Origin: Neospora caninum Liverpool
Taxonomy: Eukaryota; Apicomplexa; Conoidasida; Eucoccidiorida; Sarcocystidae
NCBI RefSeq assembly: GCF_000208865.1
Contig: NC_018398.1
Location: 2,790,001 to 2,854,000 of the forward strand
DNA length: 64,000 nt
Reading direction: 5' to 3'
In this document: positions 1-13,300 of the stretch, one piece after another
Layout of the letters: each line of letters opens with the position of its first letter
How positions within the stretch are numbered: the stretch's first letter is position 1
Position numbers and translations under genes: made by a program
Notes under the pieces: generated by a model
Told to the model about the DNA's origin: nothing
Database searches by the model: none
The model's input: only the letters and a program-made list of their open reading frames with translations

Positions 1-594
1 TGACCACGTGAAGGCCGTCGTCGTTGCTCTCCTGGAGATCACTACCTGGTCGCTCTCCTCTAACTGTTGATCCCTGCTTCTTGTGTGGATCACCGAGGCG
101 AAAACGTGGGGCATATACTTCCCGGCGAAAAACAGGCCTTCTCCGAGAATACTTGTCGCTGCGTACTTGTCTCCAGGAATGCGAAACGTCTGTTGTGGGG
201 AACAGCAGAAACAACGCGTCTCAGAGCGAAAGACACTGCCTGCGATTTGCCTTTCCGAGAGCAAAACAAAACTGCGCTGAGGATCTGTTTCCTTTAGGAA
301 ATGCCTCGCTAGTCCAGGGAATCTACCAAACGACACGAACCTTCTAATGCGTTCAGGTTTCGACACTTTCCGTGTTGAAGAGACGAAAGAGAGAGGAAGA
401 CCGACAGTCACGTGGTCATGATATCAGGAGGCTTCTCAAGAGATCCACGGAAAGCCATCTCTCTTTCCGGCACGACAGAAACAACGAAAAGCATATATAG
501 GACAAATACAGAGGAACAGAGGGAAAACGGAAAGATACAGTACTGAGTACAGATCGCATCAGAAAATAGACAACGGAAGTTCACCCCTTCACAC

Positions 595-637
<43 letters not shown>

Positions 638-3600
638 CAACCCGAAACCGGCAAGCGGCAGCAGCTGTTGAGGGAGAATTGGGGCAAAACCTAAACCCGA
701 AAACCTCTGGGACCGCCGAAGGCAGACAAACACAGGGCCAAAACTACATATATGCATAAAGACAGTTATTTTTTCGAGCGACAAAGATGGTTGCAGGTGT
801 CCAGAAGCATATGGGGCCGTACATGTAGGTCAGATACAATAGCGAAGCATAGAAAGAAAGACATCTCGCGAATCCACTGTAGCCACGAGGTGGGCGCGCT
901 ATGTGTGCCTTGCTTGCTCTCATTCAGAAATACCCTACCTCCAGGTAGCTTCGATTGAGAACGGGATATAATCCGGCTGCTAGGTCCGGGTGCTGCTTCC
1001 CCGAGACGAGAATGCCGACGGTGACAGAGGAAAAGGAGACTGAATCGTCCATCAAGAGAGAGAGTTCCAGTGAGTTGGACTTGAGGTTGGAGATCGCAAC
1101 TGCGATCCGGCCTGTGGAAACAGTGTTGGGACTGACATCCTGGAGTTGGGCGAGGGCCACAACCTGAAAAAGAATCAACCCTCACATACATGTCCATAAG
1201 AATACATAAAAATATCTATTTAGATCTGTGTATACTGGCAGTCTGTCTTTGTGAATATGTAGACACGATGGGAAAAGTGGTGTGGCTGGTATCGGCGACA
1301 GGTCATTTCTTTAGAAGAGGCATTGGAAGGCGGTCGTGCACCATCGTATTTCAGTTGGACCCGCGACTAGAAAAACGGTGCGTGAAAAAACTTGAAAGCG
1401 AACGTCTTCTTTACAAGCACGGGTCCGTTCACCAAGAGAGTCCAGATACCTCGCACTCACCTCCTCAGGTGCTTTTACGCCGCTAAGGGATACAGTCAGA
1501 ACCGTCGGCGAACGCGTTGTCAACGGCAGGCTCACAACGCGAATGGGATTCTCCACATACTCCGTCACATAGACACCTTCCGGAATTGCCATCCAGGATA
1601 CGGGTGCGCTGGTGCTTCGTGTGTCTGTTGTTTGGAATCACCACACGCGCGGGACATGCGGTAACACGATACACTACAGATATACATGCAGGCCGGAAAC
1701 CCGGAGAAAGGCAACGGTTTTTTGCAGAGAGGGAGACACACATATCCCACCGATACGACCAGAGCTTCAGTCCCCCACTGACTGCATGGAGATGCCGGTG
1801 TAGCTGAGTGAAGAGTCAAAAACACTGCTACACCATTTAGTGCACAGCGTTCCGCGGTCCATCACTACAGACCTTCAGGCCTCCCGCGCCGGTGGCAACT
1901 GAGAGTTGTACCAAAAGCGAGAGGAAACTCGTGTGAATAGCCTCATGATTTTTACAACTGCAGGCGTGCGTGCCTCTGATGTATACAGGTTTTTCGTGTT
2001 AGCATGTATATGTATTCATCTGCTCCTCTATCTGGCCACACCCATACATATGCGTATATATAAATAAATGGTTGAGTAGATCTGCTCGTATTGGCAAGTA
2101 AATATACCGGAGTCCTTTGGAAGGTTACGTCTATACGGCAAAGGATTCGGTAGTTTTCTCGTCAATCGACGGGTTTTCGATTATTACTTTCAGAGTAAAA
2201 TGTCAGCTTCCCGATACTACACTGATCGCTTCAGATCGGCTACAGGAAGCAAGGAACATCAACGTACCAGCAGAGCCGCAGTTGTCTCTGTACAGTTTCA
2301 CCTCAAAGCTGGTTTTTGTCACAGATCGCACAACCGGATTGTAGAACGGTTGGGTGTTTCTGGCGACTCCCAGGAAGACAACAGGCGGTTCAGTGAACTC
2401 TACGCCGAAAAGAACGCGCGACCACGACGCCGTCGCGACAGTCCAGCCGGTGTGCAACTCAGCAGCTGAACGTCAAGGGAGCGAGATCCCCAACGCAAAC
2501 AGGAAGCGAAGAATGGGAACACCGATTGTAAAGTGAAAAGGGAATACGAGGAACAGAAGCGTGAAGTCTCGAAAAGGAGAGACGATGAAGCAAACGTGCA
2601 ATAGCAACGCCTGCAAAACGAAGCCAGGGGAGAAACATATATCGTGAACAAGAGAGAGAAGATACAGCGCAGGAAACGGATACAGTATCCCGCAGGGCAG
2701 TCCAACGAATGGCCCGCGACCGTAAGACGAGCTAATCAGAAATGAAGAACTTTCTGTTTTCTGAAAAGACAGGCAATCTAGCAGTGTGCATTTCCTGTGA
2801 TTTTGCCTGCGAGAGACACAACTGTCAGCCGCAGCGCAGATTCGTAAGGGAGACACACATGCAAACACCATTCTCTACCTCTCTATCGATGTGAGTGTAA
2901 GCACGGGCGCAAGTATTGTGTGTAGCTGTAGTACATCTTATTCTCCCTGCTCTGTGCATCCGTGTCAAGTGAAAAAATACGCCTCGTCGTCTTCCTTACC
3001 TCCTGGTTCGCGGTCTTCAGTGCCTGAAAGAGAAACAGACCAACGGAGCGGACGGGAAACGTGAAAAGGAAGACCATGTTTGGAGCTCCAGTCGGGGAAT
3101 AAATGAGGGAGAAGGACGACGATGTCTAGAGGACGGTCGACGCTCGAGGAGACGGATTCTCACACGCCACTGCTGTGTCGCCAGATGCCGGAAAACAGCA
3201 ATCCCGCAAGGCGGTGTCTAGGTTGCCTCTCTTTTGAAGACGTCAACGCACAATCGACCCTCGCACGAAAGCGATCCTGTCAGGTGGTGAGTGCAAAGAA
3301 ACATCATCTCGTCTGTCCCTCGGCATTGCTGAAGGAATCAAAACAACCGCTACAACGCACAGCATACGCCACAGGAGCTTCTCGAGACAAATGAGGGCCT
3401 CAAGCTCCTCTTCATTTCGAATCTCAGCGGAAATGTCTCCCAACGAAACAAAATGGAGTGAACTGGCACGCAAAAGGCATCACCAAGCCGCGTCGGGTTC
3501 GTGTCGAAGAACGCGGCACACCCGGTAGACTGCTAGGCTTCCTAGGCAAGGCTTTTCTCTGTTCTCGTATGCAACCGCATTCATAATAAACTGATACAGC

Positions 3601-4263
3601 ACCAAGATGCAAGCTCCATCGCGGTGCACATGAAATGGACTTCTGCCTCTTTTGCGTCATCTTTCCGCCACATATTCTTTTCAAAAACGAAATATATAAA
3701 GCACTCGGCAGGCTTGAGTCGAGTCACCTGGTCTCTCTGCGACGTCACTAATGAAGCATCCAGAGACATCTGCAGCGGCAACGCTGCCGGCCCACGAAAA
3801 AGGAAGAAACGCGCTATTTTTGGGACAGCCCCACCCTGACAAAATCGCCAATGATGCTTACATCCTTTGAACAAATAAATGTTGAAAAGAGAAGAAAACC
3901 ATACGGCTCTACAGGGGGCCTATGTGCCGGTGGGGACGACGAGTTGGACGAACAACGCAGCAACTCAGCGTCTGTGCTCCGCCTAATTTTGAGTCGCTTT
4001 AGCGTACAGGCGGTGCCAAGATCACGGAAAAGCAAGGCTCTACGTACACTTTGTTCTTAAGTGCGTGCTGTCTCAGTAGGCGATGGGAAGACTTTCTTTC
4101 CACCCGTTGAACGGCTGAATCTGACCGTGCCTGAGGTATGCTTGTCTACGTTGTTGCTCATATCGTGAGCAATCACACATTCGAGATATCGGGGTTCCAG
4201 AGAAAAAGCGAGTGCAGTTGAGCGTGCGTACGTGATCTTCCAGTTCCGCACGGCCATCTTCAT
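1..4263 (-). other. Fifth block: microexons and the last lectin-like unit, running off the window
   Basis: A 32-base exon (4263-4232, EDGRAELEDH) and a 24-base exon (3023-3000, ALKTANQE) have consensus-like borders and compatible phase. They lead into exon 2457-2223, which has SWSRVLFGVEFTEPPVVFLG and TSFEVKLYRDNC. Exon 1624-1461 (SAPVSWMAIPEG) aligns with the YSVRWLAVDL part of the first unit. Exons 1163-939 (IAVAISNLKSNSLELSL) and 189 towards the edge (FRIPGDKYAATSILGEG) follow in phase 0. The last exon either leaves the window or uses a weak donor near 34. Confidence 0.6.
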
Positions 4264-4318
4264 CTACATATCCACCTAGCTACATGCAGATGCAGACATC
4301 TACCACATATAAACGTAA

Positions 4319-4354
<36 letters not shown>

Positions 4355-7300
4355 TTGCATTACTCATACGAACATATTGTCGCAGAGTCTTATGGAGTGT
4401 CATTGTGTGCCGCGATAGTGAAACCCCGCATTATTCCACTTCATTAGCCAACCCAGCAATCTATATGGAGCATGCCGCTCTAGGTTGTTCTGCAGCGTAG
4501 GCCAATGAGTGAGCTGCTGGCATGGCGTCACTCTGAAGCCTTGTTTGTACACACAGAAGCACTTGCTCGGTCGGAGACATCTAGCACCTCACATCTGTAG
4601 CTTTATTAGTCTACCCCTATAGCCAAATGTGTACGGTGCTGCACTTAAAGCGATTCTTTTGGCATTCATATATATATATATATATATATACATACATAAG
4701 TTACTGTCATGCAAAATATCTACACTTATGGATGTGAATGCATGTAATAAGCGTTGGCCCCGGGACGTTGGGCTTTGCCGAGATGGGACATACAGCAACC
4801 ATGGTGTGGTGCAGAGTGAAACGTAGAAGAGCCTTTCACCTTCCTGCGTAAATGTATTGCTTTCCGTTCTTCTATATCTTCTATGCTCCGGTTCTGCGCA
4901 TGGCCTTCTGCAGTCTCGTTCTCTCTCTGAACTGCCCTGCTTCTTCTCAAAGAAACCTACCTAGATCGTAAGTGCATCTGTCGAGGACAGTGCCTTTTGC
5001 GCGGTCCGTGAAGCAGCCAAACACTGAAGGGTAGGAGGATTCTCCACCGTCGCTAGACAAGAGTTTCTTGCATTCCTCCAAGAGTTTCGAGCAGGTGACT
5101 CGACACAGAGGGTGTGGGCTGCCGGGGTCCGCGGTCATTGCTGCCCCCGCACAGACGGGCAAAGCATCTGGCACGAAGTAACAGACAGACATCAAAATTC
5201 CCAGAGCGCAACCTGGAGCATCCTTCATGCATCAACCGCCCCGCCTGAGTGTCAACATCGCCGAAACAGCTCCGGGGGTGTGGATACGCGCAGGCAAACG
5301 AAAACTGACACTCATGCCACGAGGGTTTGAGGCTGATAGCACAGCACAAGCAGCTGCATAATTCGACTTGAGAAAAAAAACTGTCTAAACATTGGGATGT
5401 ATATGAGGGTGTACTGCTAATGCTGTTTCTCGGCAGTATATATGGGCATAGAGAGAAAAGGAACGCGGAGAGACACGAGGGAGAGAAGCTTATAGTTACT
5501 TGATAGATACGTAGGTGCACAACCACGCACACCGAAAGCCACGTATACAGGCAGGAGAGAAAGCAAAACGAACATGCTCCGGACACAAGGGGTATGCACA
5601 CGTAGATGACCAAAGATAAACACAGGAGAGAAATTAAGAAATCAACTACACGAAGGTACACGGGCAGCGACAGCTGCCTCGGTGTGTGCAGAACTTGTGA
5701 GGAAGTCTCGCCCGAGTTTTTGTCTAACAGGGACACCAGTGTTGAGTTGTCGAGAAGCAAACAACAAACACCACAATTAAACCATCCGTCAGCGCACACT
5801 GATGACAGTCTGCAGAAATGATAGTGGTGCCTCTATAGAAGGACACTATTTATTCCTGGAGGGTACATAACCCCCCGAAGGCTCCTGCTGATGCCTGGAG
5901 AGATGCAACTGAGAAAGCCTGAAAAAGAGGTCCTTCTGTGGCATTTGCATGGCTTTAAGATCCATCGGCTGTCCACGTATGGCACATAAAACAGACATGC
6001 GTTGATAGATTTTGCTCCGTTTGGTATGACAAATGTATTATAGGATAGGAGACGAAACAGTCAACACAGAGGCGCAACGTACCTCCTCTAGCGGGTGGTG
6101 TGACTGACAGACGCGCTGCACAGAAAAACGGTCCATGAAGAAAAGCGCATATGGGTATACGAACTACATATCTGGGTTTCCGTTCGCCCTCACACTCGCT
6201 CCAGTTGCGCGTCTCCTGCCCTCGCATCTACTTCCTGTCTCTCTATTCCCATTTCCACCTTCCCTGTCGTGCATGCTCCCCGCGGTAGGCTCCTGATGCC
6301 GCCCTTCTCCTTGCATCCCAGGCGGGTCTCTAAGCCACCTGTGCTTGTCACTCAGTTTCCATTTTCCGCTTAGTGGCTAGGCAGGCGTCGACAAACCCGA
6401 TGGCACCTCTGCTCCGCAGTCTTTTTGCCGCTGGAGGACTCTGGTGTGTCGCTGGCTTCTTTGTTTCGCGAACACGGAGTCCCCCACTGTATCACCACTT
6501 GGCCGGGCCACCCGATGAAACCTACTTTTTCGGTTCCCACGTTTTTTTTCTTCTCATGTCCTCCTCTCACCGTTCCCCCGCGCTCTTACCTCCACAAAAC
6601 ACTCCAACGAACCAAGGGTTGTTCAAGCAACCACTTCCCTGGTTCATTCCATTTTCGTATCGCCACTTATCGGGGTTTCCAATCCAAAGCGCCTGCTTCC
6701 CTCTAGCCACCACGACTCCCTTTCTACCGCTTAGAGCAGTGAAGGCTGTCAACCAGTCGTGCTTTGTCACTTCGGCTTCCTCGGCCGAACAGGGCGAGTA
6801 AGTCCCAGAGCAGCTGCATGCGCCGTATGATGTGCTATACACAGAGGGATTCGTGTCGACTTGGCACGTGAAAGAGTCTGTGTTGGGGATGTAGCACTTG
6901 GGTAATGCTTGGGCCACGCACAACCATCTATTTTTCGCCTGCGCACAACTTGTGGCGAACAGACTGGCGCACGCATCTTGGCAATCCCGGTCGTCTACTG
7001 TCGTGGCAGCTGGCTGTGAAGAAAATCCCCGAAGGCAGTGCGGATCTGGCGCATCGAAAGGCAAAGGCAAACAAGGGGAACTCCGGAAACGCGTCGGAAA
7101 GCGGAACTGGAAAACGACAAGCGCTACTCCGAGGCAATGGGGGAAACGTCTCAGTGGAACCGACAGCCGCGCAAAAAGTCAAAACCGCAGAAAAACATCG
7201 AAGACCCCAGACTGTACTCAGAAGCCGCGTTCATTGTACGTTGAACCGACATTGCGCGACAAAAGTGGATCGGCACGATCGATAGAGAGAGAACATTTGC

Positions 7301-10300
7301 ACGGGAACGGAGGCAACAAAAACGAGGGCGAAGAAAAACATTAGGGAGAGAGATGACAGGAGACGGGACCAGGTAACACATGAACCGAGAGACGGATAAA
7401 CGGTTTCCACTGTTGCCTCAGTCTGCCATAAAACAGCAGAACGCACGGGTTGGAATGGCACTGGGATAAGAGGACTAGAGAACGAATGTCCGTCCTCTCC
7501 CGCAAGCAGCCACCCGCGAAGGCATGGTACTTCTGAACGCCAAACGATTCTACTCAAGGCATGTTAATAGAGACAGAAGCCTTGAAGTGTTCGGTAAGTT
7601 GACTGGAAATCGAGGACTCCAGTTCTCACGTTGTCTCACTTCTAGAGGAAGTCGTCACTTCCTGTGGCATCCGATCTGGAAAGCAGGACAGAAGAGCCAG
7701 GAAAGATAAAGATAGTAGCACCGACCGTCTCGCCTCCTACCACTGTGAATGTCCGAGCTAAATCCGGCCCCTCTCCAAAACCTCAAATGATATGCAGTTC
7801 GAAGGACTCACACGCAAAGTGCATCGGAAGATGGAAGCATGCATAATGTCTATATATATATATATATATATATATCCATACCCGGCATGCAAATGAAATT
7901 TTCAGGAAATGGATCCACCACAAAAAAGATTAGACTTGACGGCGTTAGCTGAAGTGCCGTGCTGTGAACCAAACTGTCGTGTTACGCGACTACTGTCTAG
8001 ATGCGTTATGCAATCACTCACTCCAGTTGACAACTCGGACGTGTTTCCACAGGGTAGTCAGTCGCCTACGCTAGACATTGCTTTCGGTGAGGCACAGCCA
8101 TCTACCACCACCCAGCGGCTAGGTTCATGTTCCCCATTGGCCCTGTACAGAGCCTATTGGGTCCACCGTGCCAGACACAGCCATGCTTATACTTCTCACA
8201 GTGTGCGTTACATCACGACGCATTGTTGATGATGAATACCCATGGTTGCGTTCGTCTGTGTACTTGACGAGGGCACAGCCATGCAACTCGGGACGAGTAT
8301 GAGACAGGCCCTTGCACACCCATGCCTCGTTAGGATATGAAATGTAGGCAAAACGTAGGGAGGACGCCGCGCTAGCTCGCGTGGTTTGCCTTTTAAAACG
8401 TATGCCAAATAAAACGTAATTTGAAGAGTAAACCGAATTTTAAATTGCTAATGTAGCCTCGTTTGCATAACATACCTTTGCAAAGAACAAAATGGTGCTC
8501 ATTGGCAGAGCAGACATAGTCCTGAGCATCCGTATGTGTGTACGCATAGTCCCGAGTCCCCGGAGGCGCTGTCCAAATAACCCTGTCGGCCAAACTGACA
8601 GTTACACCACTCTTGAATTCGCTCTGCCACGTCGAAGCTGTTAGTCGGCCTTCTTCGTGCGTGCAAGGATTTGCACTATTGGGACACGAACAAGATTTCC
8701 CGTTACGGGCGACCGTCCCCGTGGTGCGGTACGGTACACACGTGTAGTCCGTTGGCAGGCTTGGCCCTATAAGCACACAACGAAAGGGTAGATCTTCCCT
8801 CTGTGTGAAGGAGCGATTATGTGGAAAAAAGGGCACACAAAGATATGGACAAGACTTCCTCCAAGTTGTATTCAGGAGGACCAACAGGTGGCATCTTCTA
8901 TTCACATCAGATGCATCAAATACAAACTGCAGATAATCCTTAACCAGCAAAACCAGGCCACGAACCAATGAGATCGAAAGGAAGAGCTGGTGCCGAGTTC
9001 GTCCACTGTCACCGACAAGTCTAACATTGGAGGCCCCCGATATTGCTGCAGATATACTACATACTAAGATCCTGTGCACATATACGCACAGACTCAGATG
9101 CGTACGTGTGTCCTTGCAGTAACACGAAACCACCCACACGCGAGTACACGGACAAGACATGTTTGTCCCCGTGCGTGCAGGCCGGACGTGTCCCGAGCCC
9201 GTCTGGGTTGAGTGGAGACCCCGCTCCCCGACATCGGCGGCGTTTACGCTTGCGTGCGCAGTATACCTCCACAGCCATGGCCGCACATACAGATCCGGTA
9301 GGGACGTCAACACACCTGGCGCGGGCGATACGCACATATGTGGTGCACGAGTAACGCTGCTTGTGTGTTCGGCGAATTGCAAAAAGCCGACAGAATGCCC
9401 ATTGCACTGCACACCAGGGCACAATTTTCGGTTCAGTGTGAAGCCCAAGCTGTTTCTCAGAACGGGTCTCGTACCTGGAATGCAATTGCCTCGGACGACG
9501 AGTTTGACGGTAGATGTGCTGCAAAGAATTTCTTTGGGCGTGAACAGGGAGACGTCAATAGCACAGGTGGTGGCGCCCCTCGACCAGTCGTTCTGACACG
9601 CTTTCCGAACTGTCTCTGTGACGTCTTCGTAGCGGCAACCTGGCTCATGCACGCTCGATAAAAGGGTCGAGGCTGGCCCGATCAACGCTTGGACCACCTC
9701 GGGGACGTACAGGCTGTCACAGACGAGCCGAATCAATACGGTTCCGAAGTCCGGGAGATACACATCGATCTCATCCTCTGTAGGGACGCGCGACACAAGC
9801 ATCAACTATTTTACGCACGAATGCAAGAGCGACTACTTGCCACTACTCCAACGTGAATTCACGGAATAGCAACAGAAGCTTCTGTGCTGTGTTGAAGCGC
9901 AAGCCAAGAGAGACGCGATACAAGCTTATACGCCTAGACGTATGCATTTGGAATTATCTCCGACAAATACACGTTCCTATCTTCCTAGAGGTCCGTCTCA
10001 ATCAACTGTCACACACACCACAGCGTGAAACTACATTCCGTTCTCATTCGCTCTAATTCTCTCCAGTGTCGCTGCTGTCGACAAAAACAGCTAATATACG
10101 GTGAAAAAAGGTGCAGAAAGGATGTACGGAAGGCACGGGTTGGCCTCCGGTTGGCTCGGCGCCGGTTATCAAGTCTCCCATAGAGTGGTGAGGAATGCGT
10201 GTGTGGAGCAGTCAGGAACCTAAGGCATAATTCTTGACGGTTTCACCGCCACAGTAGTTCATATCCAGTCGACTCTCGGACGCACAGACCCGAATGACAA

Positions 10301-13300
10301 ACTAAACGTAATCTTTCGCTGAGGCTTCCTTCAGATGTCCTACAATTTTCGTACGCGTAACGGAGGGTTCAAGTGAAATGATGATCTGGTTCCTATCGTG
10401 CGGCGGCGACTAATTCTATAAATCATATGATCGGAAGTCATTTCCCTAGGGGGACAGGCTGACGCTTAACCGGTTTTGATATCACGCGTGCGTTGCTAAT
10501 GGCAGAGGAAGTGCCACGCCATCAGCGTGTCTTATTGGCATACCATATTGCTGCAGAGGAGCTGTTGCCGGCCGAGTAGCTGCAGGACACAAGACATATT
10601 GACGAACCACGCGACAAAATGGGAAATTCCCTCATCCGGCTTGTGCCCCCCCCCCCCCCAGTTATTAGTTCTTTTCTAGACCCGCTGCGATCCAAAGGAG
10701 CATTGATGGCATCCTCCCACTCAGTGTCATATGCCCCTCAACCAGAGTCCCTATTCATATCATAACAACATAGCAGTTAAGGCTAACGCTTGCTCGTAAT
10801 GTGGTCATGTCAACGTACACGTCCCATTCATCTATCACTGTCACCGGGGAGTCCGGCAGTTAAAGCAGCATTTAATTGGGGGAAGCACCGCCATATATTA
10901 TATGAATTTTTGTACTTATACGTAGCATGTGTTGTGTGCCGCAGGTGCTCCCGAAACTGAGACCGGAGTGGATAGCAGGAAGACATTCGTACTCCCCAGC
11001 TGAAGCATTGTTCAAATGGGAAAAACCAGCAGTAGCTTACTACGTCGCCACGACGAATGTTACGCATTCGCTGTCGGAATCATCGAACGACGCAGCGAAA
11101 TGATGTGACTGTTACCACATACGAAAGAAAAAAGTACCAGAGACTTCTAGCTCCTGTTCGATCCAACAGCACTCGTTTTCAAAAAACGAGTCAAGTCACC
11201 TACCAAAGCGACAGTAATCAAGCTGATCGAGAAAACTCGAGCTCGTCAGAGAAGGAATTGCAGGGAAATTGAAGCTGAGCCAGAAGCGCTCAAACTCGCT
11301 TTGGCAATCCGAGAGTTCTGATACGTCATTCGTAGCAACAAATGCGCCCCATGCCTCAAGGCACGGCAGACGGCAGTAGTCGACTCCTCGTTCTACTATG
11401 TAGCAGTTAGGGCCCTTGTTACCACCTGAACGAACACGTCAGTGAGGCGAAAGAAAAACCGAATGGCGAGGAAGCGTACAGTGAAACGCAGTCAGCCCAC
11501 ACAAAGTTGTCATGCCGCACAGTATACGAGGCATACCACTGATGCTCCATTGACACGTCAAGCCAATAAAAGCTGCAAATCGTCTATTTACGTTGCGTCT
11601 GGTAGTTTGCTGGTTCCTTGTCGAACCAGATATACCAATGGACATGTATCGTAGAAGCCTGGTCCTGACATTATGAACTCTCTACGGCTGTCTATGCATT
11701 GATACAGTCTGCCATGTCCCGGCTGGACAAGCAAGGGACTTACTGAGTGCGGCCGCTGGCGTGGGATCTGTGGCGACACACAAAGTGGACGTCAATAGCA
11801 TCTATCATGCAGTATAACCGAATTCATTAATATACAGGCCACAGTGTCACGCAATTGATGAGAGGAGGTCCCTAAATCACAAGGTGTCTACCAGCAGGAC
11901 CTCAAATCACTTGCACCATCCGGAAACGTACACCGTGATTGATAAATACAGATACGGATATAGCTCAGTATACGTGCGTACACATGGCGGCGATTATAAG
12001 ACAGTATTGATGAAAGTAGCTCCGCGGGCCCGCGTGCCAATTTGCACGTCCGCCGATGTAAGGACATGTGTAATGGCGCATGTCGATCCCCCCGAAGCCT
12101 CCCTGCTTCGGCGGGCTTTTAAGAACATGATGAACTCGACGCCAGGAGAGGGGAACATTCTCAAACCTATGTTCCCATGCACACCTGCGAGCTCGGCAGG
12201 TGCCTCCCCAGTGATCGCCAACTATCGGATGAAGGATATACAGGTGCATTGGTTGACCCAAAACGCAGACACGTTCGCGCCTCAGCCCCCAGAACGTGAC
12301 TACAGTGCACAGAAGCAGTGGCGTTGCCTAGTGTGGACAACCCACAGTGCCTGCTAGCACAGCATGAAAGCTCCTGATGAGTGTGGGTATCCACTATCAC
12401 TCCAACATGTCGTACTGTAGAAGCCCTCACGATCAACCTATCCTCTTCCTCATCACTGGATAACACCCAGACAAGACACGCTAACAGTCGCACCAAAGTG
12501 CTCACTTACTCTTGCACACAGCAATAGTGTTCGTCGCAGCACAAAGCGACTGGCCTCCTGCATTCATTGCATCGTAAGCTTGAAAAACTGAATGTTTGGG
12601 CATGTAGCGGATATGATCCCGCAGCGTATACTGGTACGACCGATTAAGGTTCTGTAACCAGCTGCTCCTGAAGCTGCCCTCCTCCAGGGAGCACGGGGTC
12701 AGGGCCTTTGGACACATGCAGGCACCGCTTTCTGAATCGAATCCGCCGGACTCGTAGAGCTCGCAGTCAAAAGGCGCAGTCGCATCTACATCAACCACAT
12801 GAGGTATCAGACAGCAGGTAACAGCCAGATACGCATGAGTCCTCCTTTCTGTTTGCCCACGTAACGAAGACGACTCAAAAAACCGAATTCGCGGTGGGAA
12901 TAAACAGTACGCGCGAATGTGTCCTACGCCCTCATTTTATTATCCAACGCGATAGGCGACGGACGGAGCCACAGGCAAACCGGAATAACGCGACAATGCA
13001 CTATTCCAGTGCGGAGATGTCACCACGCACTGCAGTACGTGGGGTTCATATCGACTCTGAAGATGAACGTTTCTCCTTACTAGCAGGAGCCACACCGCAG
13101 GTGCACCGAATGAAACACATTGCTCCAGCAGTTGAACCTTAGTGACGAACAAATGACATCACGGGGTCATCTGGTCGCATCCGAGTCCCGTTGAAACTAG
13201 AGTCTAAAACCTTGTACAGGACGAGGAATTGCCCTGACGGTGGTTAGCAAAACCGAAACAGCCCCGAACTCCCATAGTACAAAACTGTTACAAACAGTGC

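Noticed and set aside
8393..9805. 470-residue open frame on minus taken as one exon
   Set aside because: Good splice sites at 9475 and 8766 join in phase and remove a stretch without module character.
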